From Bacillota bacterium (GTDB taxonomy: Bacteria; Bacillota; Clostridia; Christensenellales; SZUA-584), in contig JAEZHF010000022.1 of NCBI GenBank assembly GCA_023416745.1, forward strand, positions 1 through 64,000: a stretch of 64,000 nucleotides of DNA, in the 5' to 3' direction. The notes below the pieces were generated by a model. That model ran no database searches and was not told the DNA's origin. It saw only the letters and a program-made list of their open reading frames with translations. Both the position numbers and the translations under genes were made by a program. Of this stretch, positions 17,761 through 25,724 are shown one piece after another (position 1 is the stretch's first letter; each line of letters starts with the position of its first letter).

Positions 17761-18933
17761 ATGAAGGTTCTTTTTACCGCATCGATCATGGGGCATCTGG
17801 CCAACTTCCATGTCCCCTACATGCAGTATTTCAAGGATAACGGCTTTGAAGTCCATGCCGCATGCGGTAGCGGCAGCCCTCCGTCCTGTATTGACCGCCA
17901 TTTTAAAATTGCCTTTGAGCGCAGCCCGTTCAAGCTGAAAAACCTGAAGTGCTACCGGGCTTTGAAGGCGGTCATCGATGACAACTCATACGAAATCATA
18001 CATTGTCACACGCCGGTCGTGAGCGTACTCACGCGGCTGGCTGCCAGAAAAGCACGTAAGAAAGGCACAGTCGTGATCTACACCGCTCACGGCTTTCATT
18101 TTTATCACGGCGCGCCGCGCATCCTCGGTACGTTGTTCCGCATAGTGGAAAAATGGTTGTGCCGTTGTACGGACATACTGATCACAATCAACACCGAAGA
18201 CTGCGATGCGGCAAAGCGCTACCGCTTCGCGCCCGCAAGAGGCATATTTAAGGTGCCGGGTGTGGGCGTAGACAGCTCGCGCTTTCTTCCGCAGACACTC
18301 GATAACAAACTGGCGAGCCGGATAAGCAACGGTATCAGTCCTGATGCGTTCGTGCTGATATTCGCCGGAGAATACAGCCGGGACAAAAACCAGCTGATGC
18401 TGCTTAAGGCTGTGAACCTGCTCAAAGAGTCTGTGCCCCATGTTTTGCTGCTGCTGCCGGGTCGCGGACCAATGAGGAATGAACTTGAGCTGGCAGCGGT
18501 TTCACTGGGAATCACGGACAACGTCTGGCTGATGGGATACCGGACGGATATGGAACTGCTGCTCAGCGCCGCGGATGTGGCAGTATCCTCCTCGCAACGC
18601 GAGGGTCTTGGCATCAATCTCGTGGAAGCGCTGTCCACCGGTCTGCCCGTGGTGGCCACAAGGGTCAGGGGTCACGCTGATGTCATCACTGATGGTGAAA
18701 ACGGCTTTCTGGTAAACACCTGCGATGCCCGCTCCATGGCGGATCGACTGCTTTCGCTGTACCGCTCTCCGCAGCTCCGTGCCGAAATGTCACGCAAGGC
18801 TTTGGATATGGTGCAGCCTTTTCTTCTTGAAAGCGCCAAAGCTGAAATCTGCCGCATCTACGAGCAGGTGATAAAGAGCCTGGCGCAGCCCGGGAACGGA
18901 CAAGCCGGAGATACGGCCCCGCAGCACAATTAA
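17761..18933 (+). CDS. Family 4 glycosyltransferase (EpsD-like)
   Basis: GT-B fold retaining transferase. The opening KVLFTASIMGHLANFHVPYM and the sequence VIYTAHGFHFYHGAP are characteristic of the EpsD subgroup. The donor half shows VPGVGVDSSRF, FAGEYSRDKNQLMLL and the E-x7-E region SQREGLGINLVEALSTGLPV. GGAGG lies upstream of the ATG after a 55-base gap. The subgroup usually adds the second or third sugar, but the exact step is unknown. Confidence 0.9.
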   Translation: MKVLFTASIMGHLANFHVPYMQYFKDNGFEVHAACGSGSPPSCIDRHFKIAFERSPFKLKNLKCYRALKAVIDDNSYEIIHCHTPVVSVLTRLAARKARKKGTVVIYTAHGFHFYHGAPRILGTLFRIVEKWLCRCTDILITINTEDCDAAKRYRFAPARGIFKVPGVGVDSSRFLPQTLDNKLASRISNGISPDAFVLIFAGEYSRDKNQLMLLKAVNLLKESVPHVLLLLPGRGPMRNELELAAVSLGITDNVWLMGYRTDMELLLSAADVAVSSSQREGLGINLVEALSTGLPVVATRVRGHADVITDGENGFLVNTCDARSMADRLLSLYRSPQLRAEMSRKALDMVQPFLLESAKAEICRIYEQVIKSLAQPGNGQAGDTAPQHN

Positions 18934-18945
18934 GCGGAGGAACAA

Positions 18946-20478
18946 TTGAGCAAGACAAAGATGGGTGTGAAAACCGCATCCTCAGTCATATTCATAGCGC
19001 TGATTCAGGGAATACTGAGCTTTTACCGGCTCAGCGTGCTGCTGGGCACATACGGCGACAACGTCAACGGCGTCGTGCAGGCGGCGCTGCAGATGAGCGC
19101 CTACCTGATCCTGTTCCAGACCGGCATGTCCGCTGCCTACCAATACCATATGTACGCGCCGTTCAGCGGTGGAGACTTCCCCAAAGTATCCGCCCTTTTT
19201 ACCGGACTGCAAAGGAGCATGCTGCGCGTCACCGGCAAAATGCTGCTCGTCGCAGTCGCCATCATTCCAGTCTACTCCGCGCTGCTGCTCAGACAGGGCG
19301 TTCAGTATTGGGACACGCTGCTGATACTCGCAGCCATCGGCATACGCATCAGCGCGCCGTTCTTCTATACGCTGCCGGAACGCTGCCTCATAGAGATCAA
19401 AGAAAAGAAGTATATCGTGGTCACCGTGGAAGGCGTGAAGGACATACTGACGCTGGTCGCGGAGATACTGCTGATCCGCTTCACGCCGCTGCCTCTGCCG
19501 CTGGTACTCTGCGTCAACCTTGTTTTCCTCGCGCTGTCAAAGCTGGTGTATCGTCGGTTGATCGCTCGGTTGTACGGCCCCTCCTTCAGCCTGACCGCCG
19601 CTCCGGAATATGTGGCTTCCCGCATGACCAAAGCCGTTTACGCGCATCAGGTGTCGTCCATGGTCACCAGCAATACCGATAACGTGGTGCTGTCGCTGCT
19701 CAGCGCACTGAAGAACGTGACGATATACAGCGCGTTCGCAACGCTGATTGCCTATCCCAACACGGTAATCTACCGCATCATCGAAGGCATGCGCGCGACA
19801 CTGGCGCTCAAAATCACCCGCGGTGATGAGGACAGCTATTCCGCGTTCAAGCAGCTGCTCGCTTTTTCTTTCTTCTGTATCTGCGTGATGATTCCCGTTT
19901 TCCTGCTGCTGGCCAACCCGTTTGTGGAGCTGTGGATCGGTCGGGAGTATCAAATACACTCCCTGCCTCTCGTCATGTTCGGTCTGGTGCTGGCAGACTA
20001 TTTGTTTATGCCGGTGATATACGCTGCACGCGATGCCCGCGGCCTGTATACCGAATCCAAGAAGTTCACCATTGCGCAGGCGGTCGTCAATCTGGTGATA
20101 TCTGTGGCGCTGGCTGCACCTTTTGGCATCACGGGCGTTCTGAGCGGCACCGTGGCCGCGGCCTACCTCGTGCTCCAGCCGGGCAATTTTAGATTGGTTT
20201 ATGCTCATGTGTTTAATCGCAGGATGACGATATACAGTGAATTGGCAGTCGTGGCCGGTCTGTGCGCCGCCTCTTATTTCGCCTGCAGCTTCATACTGGA
20301 TGCTGTTGAATTGGGAGAAGGCTGGCTGGTGCTGGCTGAAAAAGCGGTGATTTGCGCGGTTATAGCCACCGCAGTCGCGTTCTGCGGCCTCTGGTTGTTA
20401 AACACTGGCTTTCGGGCGCTGGTGAGACGTTTTCTGCGCCGCAGCCCCACTCCGGCAAACAACGGTATGGGAATATAA
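18946..20478 (+). CDS. Wzx-type polysaccharide flippase (MATE/MOP superfamily)
   Basis: Polytopic membrane protein of 510 aa with about 12-14 hydrophobic segments. It starts SKTKMGVKTASSVIFIALIQ and has GTYGDNVNGVVQAALQMSAY after the first helix, as in oligosaccharide flippases. It should move lipid-linked repeat units to the outer face for the EpsG-type polymerase. A TTG start is chosen with CGGAGG 5 bases upstream. Last gene of the operon, followed by a strong hairpin. Confidence 0.85.
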   Translation: MSKTKMGVKTASSVIFIALIQGILSFYRLSVLLGTYGDNVNGVVQAALQMSAYLILFQTGMSAAYQYHMYAPFSGGDFPKVSALFTGLQRSMLRVTGKMLLVAVAIIPVYSALLLRQGVQYWDTLLILAAIGIRISAPFFYTLPERCLIEIKEKKYIVVTVEGVKDILTLVAEILLIRFTPLPLPLVLCVNLVFLALSKLVYRRLIARLYGPSFSLTAAPEYVASRMTKAVYAHQVSSMVTSNTDNVVLSLLSALKNVTIYSAFATLIAYPNTVIYRIIEGMRATLALKITRGDEDSYSAFKQLLAFSFFCICVMIPVFLLLANPFVELWIGREYQIHSLPLVMFGLVLADYLFMPVIYAARDARGLYTESKKFTIAQAVVNLVISVALAAPFGITGVLSGTVAAAYLVLQPGNFRLVYAHVFNRRMTIYSELAVVAGLCAASYFACSFILDAVELGEGWLVLAEKAVICAVIATAVAFCGLWLLNTGFRALVRRFLRRSPTPANNGMGI

Positions 20479-20501
20479 ACTGGTATATCTCGATAATCTA
20501 A

Positions 20502-20539
20502 AACAGCCTTCCGCACGTTATACCATGCAGGAGGCTGTT
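20502..20539. terminator. Bidirectional terminator between convergent genes
   Basis: AACAGCCT and AGGCTGTT form a perfect 8-bp stem, extended inward by partial pairing. Short T-rich stretches lie on both sides. It separates the end of the exopolysaccharide operon from the convergent beta-helix gene and can serve both. Confidence 0.7.
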
Positions 20540-20561
20540 GGTTTATACTCAATTGATTCGC

Positions 20562-21920
20562 TTAGTCGATTTGGACCCAGCTGTTTCCATCCATGATGTT
20601 GTTTTCTACCGTAATGTTGGATGAGCCGCGCATCACCTGAATGAAGCTGTTCTTGATGGTGTTGTTGTACAGCTTGATGTAGGTCGAGTACACCGTCAGT
20701 ATGTTGCCGCTGCATACGTTATTGTATACCTCATAGTCTGTACCGCTGTGGCAGCTGATCGCGCCGCCCGAGCAGTCGTAGATCACATTATCATGTATCT
20801 TCAGCTTGTCGACGACGTAGTCCAGCTCCTTCTCGATATCAATGCCGTACTGCGGGTCGGTACCCTTGATGCCATAGATCGTGTTGCCGGCTATTTCGCT
20901 GTCACGCATGCCGATGACGCTGATGCCCTGGCGCCGGCAATTGAATATTTTATTATCCAGCAGGCGAACCTTTTTGGACACGCGCCCGCCGTCGGCCAGC
21001 GCCGCGTAAGAACCTTCCACAATGATACCATCACCCGTCATCTTGCTGATATTGAGATCCCGTATGACCACGTTGGTTCCGGCGGAGATAACGACCCCGA
21101 AGCCGTATTCGTGCGTGGGAGATTTGGAACTAGACGCGTACACGTGGTCATCCAGGTCGCCGATCAGTGTACCGTTCTTAATTGTCACGTCGCTGGCATC
21201 CACGATGCCGAATATGGTGTATTCAGGAAAGCTATTGGGCTCCATCTTGAATGTAGAGCCATTAAGATCCAGCGTAAGTCCCGAGGGCACCAGTATGCCG
21301 TCTGTCGGAGCGATGCACCGGTCGCGCCAGTTGCACTGGACCATGTATGTGCCTTTGTCGAATTTGACCGTCGTATAGCCCTGAGCTTTTGCCCACTCCA
21401 GCGCTTCGTTGATGCCGTCCGTCGTGGCCCGGGCGCTGCCGCCGGTGCTGTCGATTCCAAAGCGTTCACTCTCAATGACATAGACACCCGGTACCGCTTC
21501 CTCTTCAGGGTTGTCTGACACAACGACCGGGGCCTCCGTAACGGGAGTGATCTCCCTGTCCGCTGCTTCCGGCTCCACGACCGCATCTCCAGCGGTCTCG
21601 GCTTGGGTTTCTGGCTTGCTGTCGTCTGCGGCGCTTTCGGACACAACCTCTTTTTCGGCGAGCACCACCGCCTCAATTGAGTTGCCAGCGGTTCTGGGTT
21701 GATCCGTCGCCAGGGGCGTTGTCGTTGCATCGGGCGTAAGCTGCGGAGTTGGGTCCGCCGTCGGGCTTGCTTCGCTTGTCTGCTGAGCGGGTGTTTGCGT
21801 CGCGGCGGCTGCCGCTTCAACGATACGGGAATTTGAAACACCGACAGCCACCATCGCCGCGCTGATCATCAGCGATGCCGCCAGTATAAAGTATAAAAAC
21901 CTGAATTTTGACTTTTTCAT
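20562..21920 (-). CDS. Secreted or anchored beta-helix protein with Pro/Thr/Glu-rich linker, paralogue of the exopolysaccharide-operon beta-helix
   Basis: A signal anchor (FRFLYFILAASLMISAAMVAV) is followed by about 120 residues of low-complexity Thr/Pro/Ala/Glu linker. A right-handed beta-helix then begins at ERFGIDSTGGSARATTDGIN. The helix domain matches the protein at 13651-14778 nearly throughout (CNWRD/CNWRN, APTDGILVPSGLTLDL, NCRRQGISVIGMRDSEIAGN, GGAISCHSG). The linker, absent from the paralogue, would let the domain reach through the cell wall. GGAGGG precedes the ATG by 6 bases. Probably acts on the capsule or another polysaccharide; the catalytic mechanism is not visible. Confidence 0.8.
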   Translation of the reverse strand: MKKSKFRFLYFILAASLMISAAMVAVGVSNSRIVEAAAAATQTPAQQTSEASPTADPTPQLTPDATTTPLATDQPRTAGNSIEAVVLAEKEVVSESAADDSKPETQAETAGDAVVEPEAADREITPVTEAPVVVSDNPEEEAVPGVYVIESERFGIDSTGGSARATTDGINEALEWAKAQGYTTVKFDKGTYMVQCNWRDRCIAPTDGILVPSGLTLDLNGSTFKMEPNSFPEYTIFGIVDASDVTIKNGTLIGDLDDHVYASSSKSPTHEYGFGVVISAGTNVVIRDLNISKMTGDGIIVEGSYAALADGGRVSKKVRLLDNKIFNCRRQGISVIGMRDSEIAGNTIYGIKGTDPQYGIDIEKELDYVVDKLKIHDNVIYDCSGGAISCHSGTDYEVYNNVCSGNILTVYSTYIKLYNNTIKNSFIQVMRGSSNITVENNIMDGNSWVQID

Positions 21921-22307
21921 TTGCTGCCCTCCGGATGAGCACCCTGTTCCTTTTTGGTGCTCGATTCGTTTCGGTACAGATCAATGACAGAGTGATGGCA
22001 CTTTGTGGCGTTTGGCATTAAAAAATGCCTTTCCACTTCAGGCCATTGCCAAATGAAAAAGACATGTAAAGAATATCTTCTTCGGCAACCGGCTGTCATA
22101 GTCATCGACCTTAGACCCTTGGCTTTGCGTCACTGCTTTTCAACAGTTTTGCTATTATCGGACAGATAATTATTTTGTTTTCAACAGGCCTGTTTCCGTA
22201 TAAACAGACCAATACGTTATATATATCGGACGAAAAAACATGAACTTTAGCGATTTTTCAAATTTATTTCTATATTAAATATTTCTATACATGCAACCAA
22301 AAAGGTG
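21921..22307. other. AT-rich intergenic region
   Basis: Lies between the divergent beta-helix gene and the argC promoter. Strongly AT-rich near the arginine promoter. I find no gene, and no clear promoter for the beta-helix gene. Confidence 0.5.
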
Positions 22308-22336
22308 TTGCATTTTTATTCATTTTTATGTATAAT
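22308..22336 (+). promoter_or_regulatory. Sigma-A promoter of the arginine operon
   Basis: TTGCAT and TATAAT separated by exactly 17 bases, with transcription expected to start near 22343. Both hexamers are overlapped by ARG-box-like palindromes, which is the classic arrangement for repression by ArgR/AhrC. Confidence 0.75.
22309..22322. promoter_or_regulatory. ARG box 1 (ArgR/AhrC operator)
   Basis: TGCATTTTTATTCA matches the ARG-box core TGAATWWTTATTCA at 13 of 14 positions and covers the -35 hexamer. The repressor gene is not in the window. Confidence 0.72.
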
Positions 22337-22342
22337 TATAAA
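22329..22342. promoter_or_regulatory. ARG box 2 (ArgR/AhrC operator)
   Basis: TGTATAATTATAAA matches the core at 11 of 14 positions, covers the -10, and lies 20 bases from box 1. That is the spacing expected for a pair bound by one ArgR hexamer. Confidence 0.6.
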
Positions 22343-22369
22343 CAATTCAAAAGAGGGAGGCCATTTGTA

Positions 22370-23401
22370 GTGGTCAAAGCAAGCGTAATCGGCGCCACAG
22401 GATACGCAGGCGCGGAGCTGATGCGGCTGCTCACAGCTCATGGGCAGGTGACCGTGACGCACGCCATTTCCAAAAGCTTCGCGGGTCAGAAGATGAGCGA
22501 ACTCTATCCTAGCTTCTTCTCAAGCGATTATGCGCTGGAGGAGTTGGATTGCGACGCAGTCGCTAAAGACAGTGACATCGTGTTCACCTGCCTGCCGCAC
22601 GGTACGTCTGCCGAAACGGTGGCGCAGCTGATCGCCAAGGGCATCAAGGTAATCGATCTGTCGGGCGACTTCCGATACAACGATATCTCTGTGTACGAGA
22701 GCTGGTACAAGGTAAAGCACGCCGCGCCGGAATTGCTGGTTGAGAGTGTATACGGCATGCCGGAGCTGTACCGCGAGCGCATCAAACACGCCCGCTTGAT
22801 CGGCAACCCGGGATGCTATACCACCTGCTCCATACTCGCGGTGTATCCACTGCTCAAATGCGGCCTTGTGGAGCCAAGCGGCATCATCATCGACGCTAAG
22901 TCGGGCGTGACGGGCGCGGGCCGCAGTGAGAAGCTGACCAACAGCTTCTGCGAGGTGCACGAGTCGTTCAAGGCCTACGGCGTGGCCACTCACCGACACA
23001 CATCGGAGATCGAACAGGAACTGGGTTTTGCGGCAGGTACGGAGGTCGCGGTGTCGTTCACGCCCCACCTGATGCCCGTCAAGCGCGGTATACTGTCCAC
23101 CATCTACCTATCTCCCAAGGCGGGCGTGGTGGAGGCGGATATCGCGGCTGCATATGCGGTGTATAAAGATGAACCCTTCGTACAGGTTACAGGCGGGAGG
23201 TTGCCGGAGCTCAAGCATGTGAACGGCTCCAACAACTGCGCGATCGGCTTCGTACTCGACAAGCGGGTCAACCGCCTCATCGTTGTCTCCTGCCTCGACA
23301 ACCTCATCAAAGGCGCGGCGGGCCAAGCGGTGCAGAACATGAACCTCGTCTGCGGGTTCGATGAAACAGAAGGATTAAACAACACAGGATGGTACTTGTA
23401 A
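22370..23401 (+). CDS. argC: N-acetyl-gamma-glutamyl-phosphate reductase
   Basis: NADPH-dependent reduction of N-acetylglutamyl phosphate to the semialdehyde, third step of arginine synthesis. Rossmann motif ASVIGATGYAGAELMRLL, catalytic cysteine in GNPGCYTTCSIL, and the histidine region HRHTSEIEQELGF are intact. Start at GTG with GGGAGG 9 bases upstream; an upstream in-frame ATG overlaps the promoter -10 and cannot be the real start. First gene of the operon. Confidence 0.95.
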   Translation: MVKASVIGATGYAGAELMRLLTAHGQVTVTHAISKSFAGQKMSELYPSFFSSDYALEELDCDAVAKDSDIVFTCLPHGTSAETVAQLIAKGIKVIDLSGDFRYNDISVYESWYKVKHAAPELLVESVYGMPELYRERIKHARLIGNPGCYTTCSILAVYPLLKCGLVEPSGIIIDAKSGVTGAGRSEKLTNSFCEVHESFKAYGVATHRHTSEIEQELGFAAGTEVAVSFTPHLMPVKRGILSTIYLSPKAGVVEADIAAAYAVYKDEPFVQVTGGRLPELKHVNGSNNCAIGFVLDKRVNRLIVVSCLDNLIKGAAGQAVQNMNLVCGFDETEGLNNTGWYL

Positions 23402-23402
23402 C

Positions 23403-24266
23403 ATGGATAAATACTATGAAAAAGCCAATATACTGATCGAGGCGCTTCCGTATATCCGGAGGCTGTCCGGCAAGACGGTGGTTATCAAATACGGCGGGGC
23501 GGCGATGCTCTCCGAGGAGCTGTCCAAAAAGATCATGCAGGATATCACCCTGCTGAAATACGTGGGAGTCAACCCCATCGTGGTGCACGGCGGCGGCGGC
23601 GACATCAATGCGCTGCTGAAGAAATACGAGATCGAGCCGCATTTCCACAACGGTCTGCGTGTGACCGATCCGGCCACGATGGAAATCGTGCAGATGGTGC
23701 TGTCCGGTAAGATCAACAAGGAAATCGTTTCGCAGCTGGGCGTGGCGGGCGCGAAGGCCATCGGCCTGTGCGGTAAGGACGCGATGCTGCTGCAGGCGGA
23801 AAAGCTGCTGGGCGACGACGGCTTTGACTACGGCCGCGTGGGCAAGATCACCAGCATCAACACCAAGCTCCTTAACACGCTGACGCAGGATGAATACATC
23901 CCGGTCATCGCGCCCATCGGCGCGGGCGAGGACGGCGAAAGCTACAACATTAATGCGGATACCGTGGCGGGCGACATCGCCGCAGCGCTGGCTGCCGAGA
24001 AGCTGATGTTCCTCACGGACATCGACGGCATCCGCAGCATTCCGGACGATCCCGATACCCTGATCTACGAGATCTCCATTGACGAGATTTACAAGTATAT
24101 CAACAACGGCGTGATATCCGGTGGCATGCTGCCCAAGGTGGACGGCTGCATCAAGGCCATCCGCAGCGGCGTGAAACGTACCCATATACTGAACGGCACC
24201 ATCCCCCACCCGATACTGCTCGAGATATTCACCGATACCGGCATCGGGACGATGGTCAGGGAGTAA
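23403..24266 (+). CDS. argB: Acetylglutamate kinase
   Basis: Phosphorylates N-acetylglutamate, second step of the cyclic or linear arginine pathway. Amino-acid-kinase fold with VVIKYGGAAM, the substrate glycine loop VHGGGGDINALL, NGLRVTDPATMEIVQMVLSG, and the C-terminal VISGGMLPKVDGCIKAIRSG that binds ATP. The glycine loop reads GGGGD where most family members have GGGPE, a mild oddity. The gene follows argC after one base. Length of 287 aa is normal. Arginine feedback sensitivity cannot be judged confidently. Confidence 0.95.
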   Translation: MDKYYEKANILIEALPYIRRLSGKTVVIKYGGAAMLSEELSKKIMQDITLLKYVGVNPIVVHGGGGDINALLKKYEIEPHFHNGLRVTDPATMEIVQMVLSGKINKEIVSQLGVAGAKAIGLCGKDAMLLQAEKLLGDDGFDYGRVGKITSINTKLLNTLTQDEYIPVIAPIGAGEDGESYNINADTVAGDIAAALAAEKLMFLTDIDGIRSIPDDPDTLIYEISIDEIYKYINNGVISGGMLPKVDGCIKAIRSGVKRTHILNGTIPHPILLEIFTDTGIGTMVRE

Positions 24267-24271
24267 TAATC

Positions 24272-25462
24272 ATGACGATTGACGAAATCGCAAAACTGGA
24301 TGAGCAGTACTTCTCCCCTGTGTTCGGCAAACGGCTGCCGGTGGAGTTCGTGCGCGGAGAGGACGTGTACCTGTTCGACAGCACGGGCAAGCGCTATACC
24401 GACTTCCTGTCAGGCATCGCAACCAACTGCCTCGGCTACTCGGACGAGGGCTACAAGCAGGCGCTCACTGACGTGGTGAACAGCCTGATGCACACGTCCA
24501 ACTACTACTACAACGAAACGCAGGCGAGGCTGGCCGAAAAGCTGTGCACTGCCACCGGTTACGACAACGTGTTCCTGTCCAACAGCGGCGCGGAGGCGGT
24601 GGAGGGTGCGCTCAAACTGGCGCGCAAGTACCATTTCGGCCAAGGCCAGCCGCGCACCGAGATCATCACGATGCAGGGCAGCTTCCACGGGCGTACGCTG
24701 GCAACGCTGGCAGCCACCGGTCAGGTGCGGTTCCACGAGGCTTTCCAGCCGCTGATCGACAAGTTTACCTACGTTCCGGCGAATGACATCGCCGCGCTGG
24801 AAGCCGCCGTGTCAAGCTACACCGCGGCGGTGTTGGTGGAGCCCATACTCGGTGAGGGCGGCATCATCCCCGTCACGCCGGAATACTTTCAGGCCATCAG
24901 CCGCGTTTGCGACACTAACGGCGCGCTGATGATCGCGGACGAGATACAGACGGGCATGGGGCGCACGGGCGCATTGCTCGCCTCCCCCGCGCTGGGCGCA
25001 ACGCCCGACGTCGTGGTGCTGGCCAAATCGCTGGGTAACGGGTTCCCTGTCGGCGCGTTTCTCGCGCGCGGCGCAGCGGCCAAATCCTTCGCACCGGGCG
25101 ACCACGGTTCCACATTCGGCGGAAACCGCATGGCCTGCGCTGCGGCGTACTACGTCTCATGCAAGCTGGTGGACACGGATATCCTCTCCCATATAGCTGA
25201 AACAGGCGCGTATTTCATGGCACAGCTCAAGGCATTGCAGGCGTCCTGCCCCGCCATCGTCGATGTGCGCGGGCGCGGCCTGATGCTGGGCGTCGATCTC
25301 GATGCTTCCGTCTCCGCACTGGACGTCAAGAAGGCGCTGCTGGAGGCCGGGTTCGTGACGGCGACCGCCGGTCAGAACGTGCTGCGCCTCGTTCCGCCCT
25401 ACGTGATACAAAAAGAGCACATTGATACTTTGATAGCGGCATTAAAAGAAGTATTAAGATAA
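24272..25462 (+). CDS. argD: Acetylornithine aminotransferase
   Basis: Class III PLP transaminase making N-acetylornithine from the semialdehyde. Motifs: GKRYTDFLSGIATNCLGY, NSGAEAVEGALKLARKYHFG, GSFHGRTLATLAATGQ, the ADEIQTGMGRTG cofactor aspartate region and the Schiff-base lysine in VVVLAKSLGNGFPVGAFLA. Length of 396 aa is typical. GGGAG precedes the ATG. Downstream lies a repeat-rich gap before carB. Confidence 0.95.
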   Translation: MTIDEIAKLDEQYFSPVFGKRLPVEFVRGEDVYLFDSTGKRYTDFLSGIATNCLGYSDEGYKQALTDVVNSLMHTSNYYYNETQARLAEKLCTATGYDNVFLSNSGAEAVEGALKLARKYHFGQGQPRTEIITMQGSFHGRTLATLAATGQVRFHEAFQPLIDKFTYVPANDIAALEAAVSSYTAAVLVEPILGEGGIIPVTPEYFQAISRVCDTNGALMIADEIQTGMGRTGALLASPALGATPDVVVLAKSLGNGFPVGAFLARGAAAKSFAPGDHGSTFGGNRMACAAAYYVSCKLVDTDILSHIAETGAYFMAQLKALQASCPAIVDVRGRGLMLGVDLDASVSALDVKKALLEAGFVTATAGQNVLRLVPPYVIQKEHIDTLIAALKEVLR

Positions 25463-25473
25463 GGGCCAAGACC

Positions 25474-25523
25474 GCAGGGGCTCCGCCCCCGCACCCCCGC
25501 GTCTTTTCTTTAAGAAAAGACGC
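25474..25523. repeat. Pair of GC-rich and A/T-rich palindromes after argD
   Basis: An imperfect hairpin (GCAGGGG..CCCCCGC) is followed by a perfect 12-bp inverted repeat, GCGTCTTTTCTT and AAGAAAAGACGC, around a single T. There is no run of Ts after it, so it is not a standard terminator. It looks like an interspersed repeat or mRNA-processing hairpin in the argD-carB gap. Confidence 0.55.
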
Positions 25524-25617
25524 AAAAGATAAACTAAAACATCGTTCCTCATTAAGCAGCTGCTACTGAGGGAACTAACAAAGAGAGAAAAAGCCATGAA
25601 TATGGCATTTTACAAAT

Positions 25618-25679
25618 GGGATTCTTAAGGGGCGAGCCCCTTAAGCGGTGGTTTGGAGGCAGCGCCTCCAAGGTCTTAG
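25618..25679. repeat. Interspersed double-palindrome repeat, copy A
   Basis: Two hairpins in a row: CTTAAGGGG-CGAG-CCCCTTAAG and TTGGAGGC-AGC-GCCTCCAA, ending in GGTCTTAG. A second copy with the same order and spacing lies at 41541-41603, between unrelated genes. This copy sits between argD and carB, just upstream of the carB ribosome site. Confidence 0.7.
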
Positions 25680-25724
25680 GCCTTCAAAGGTCAGAACCCA
25701 ACCAATACCCAGGAGGTATCCGGA

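Noticed and set aside
23307..24209. 300-codon minus-strand frame opposite argB
   Set aside because: Composition typical of antisense GC-rich coding DNA; argB is unambiguous.
25499..25523. Perfect palindrome after argD read as a terminator
   Set aside because: No T-run follows and carB of the same pathway lies downstream on the same strand; listed as a repeat instead.
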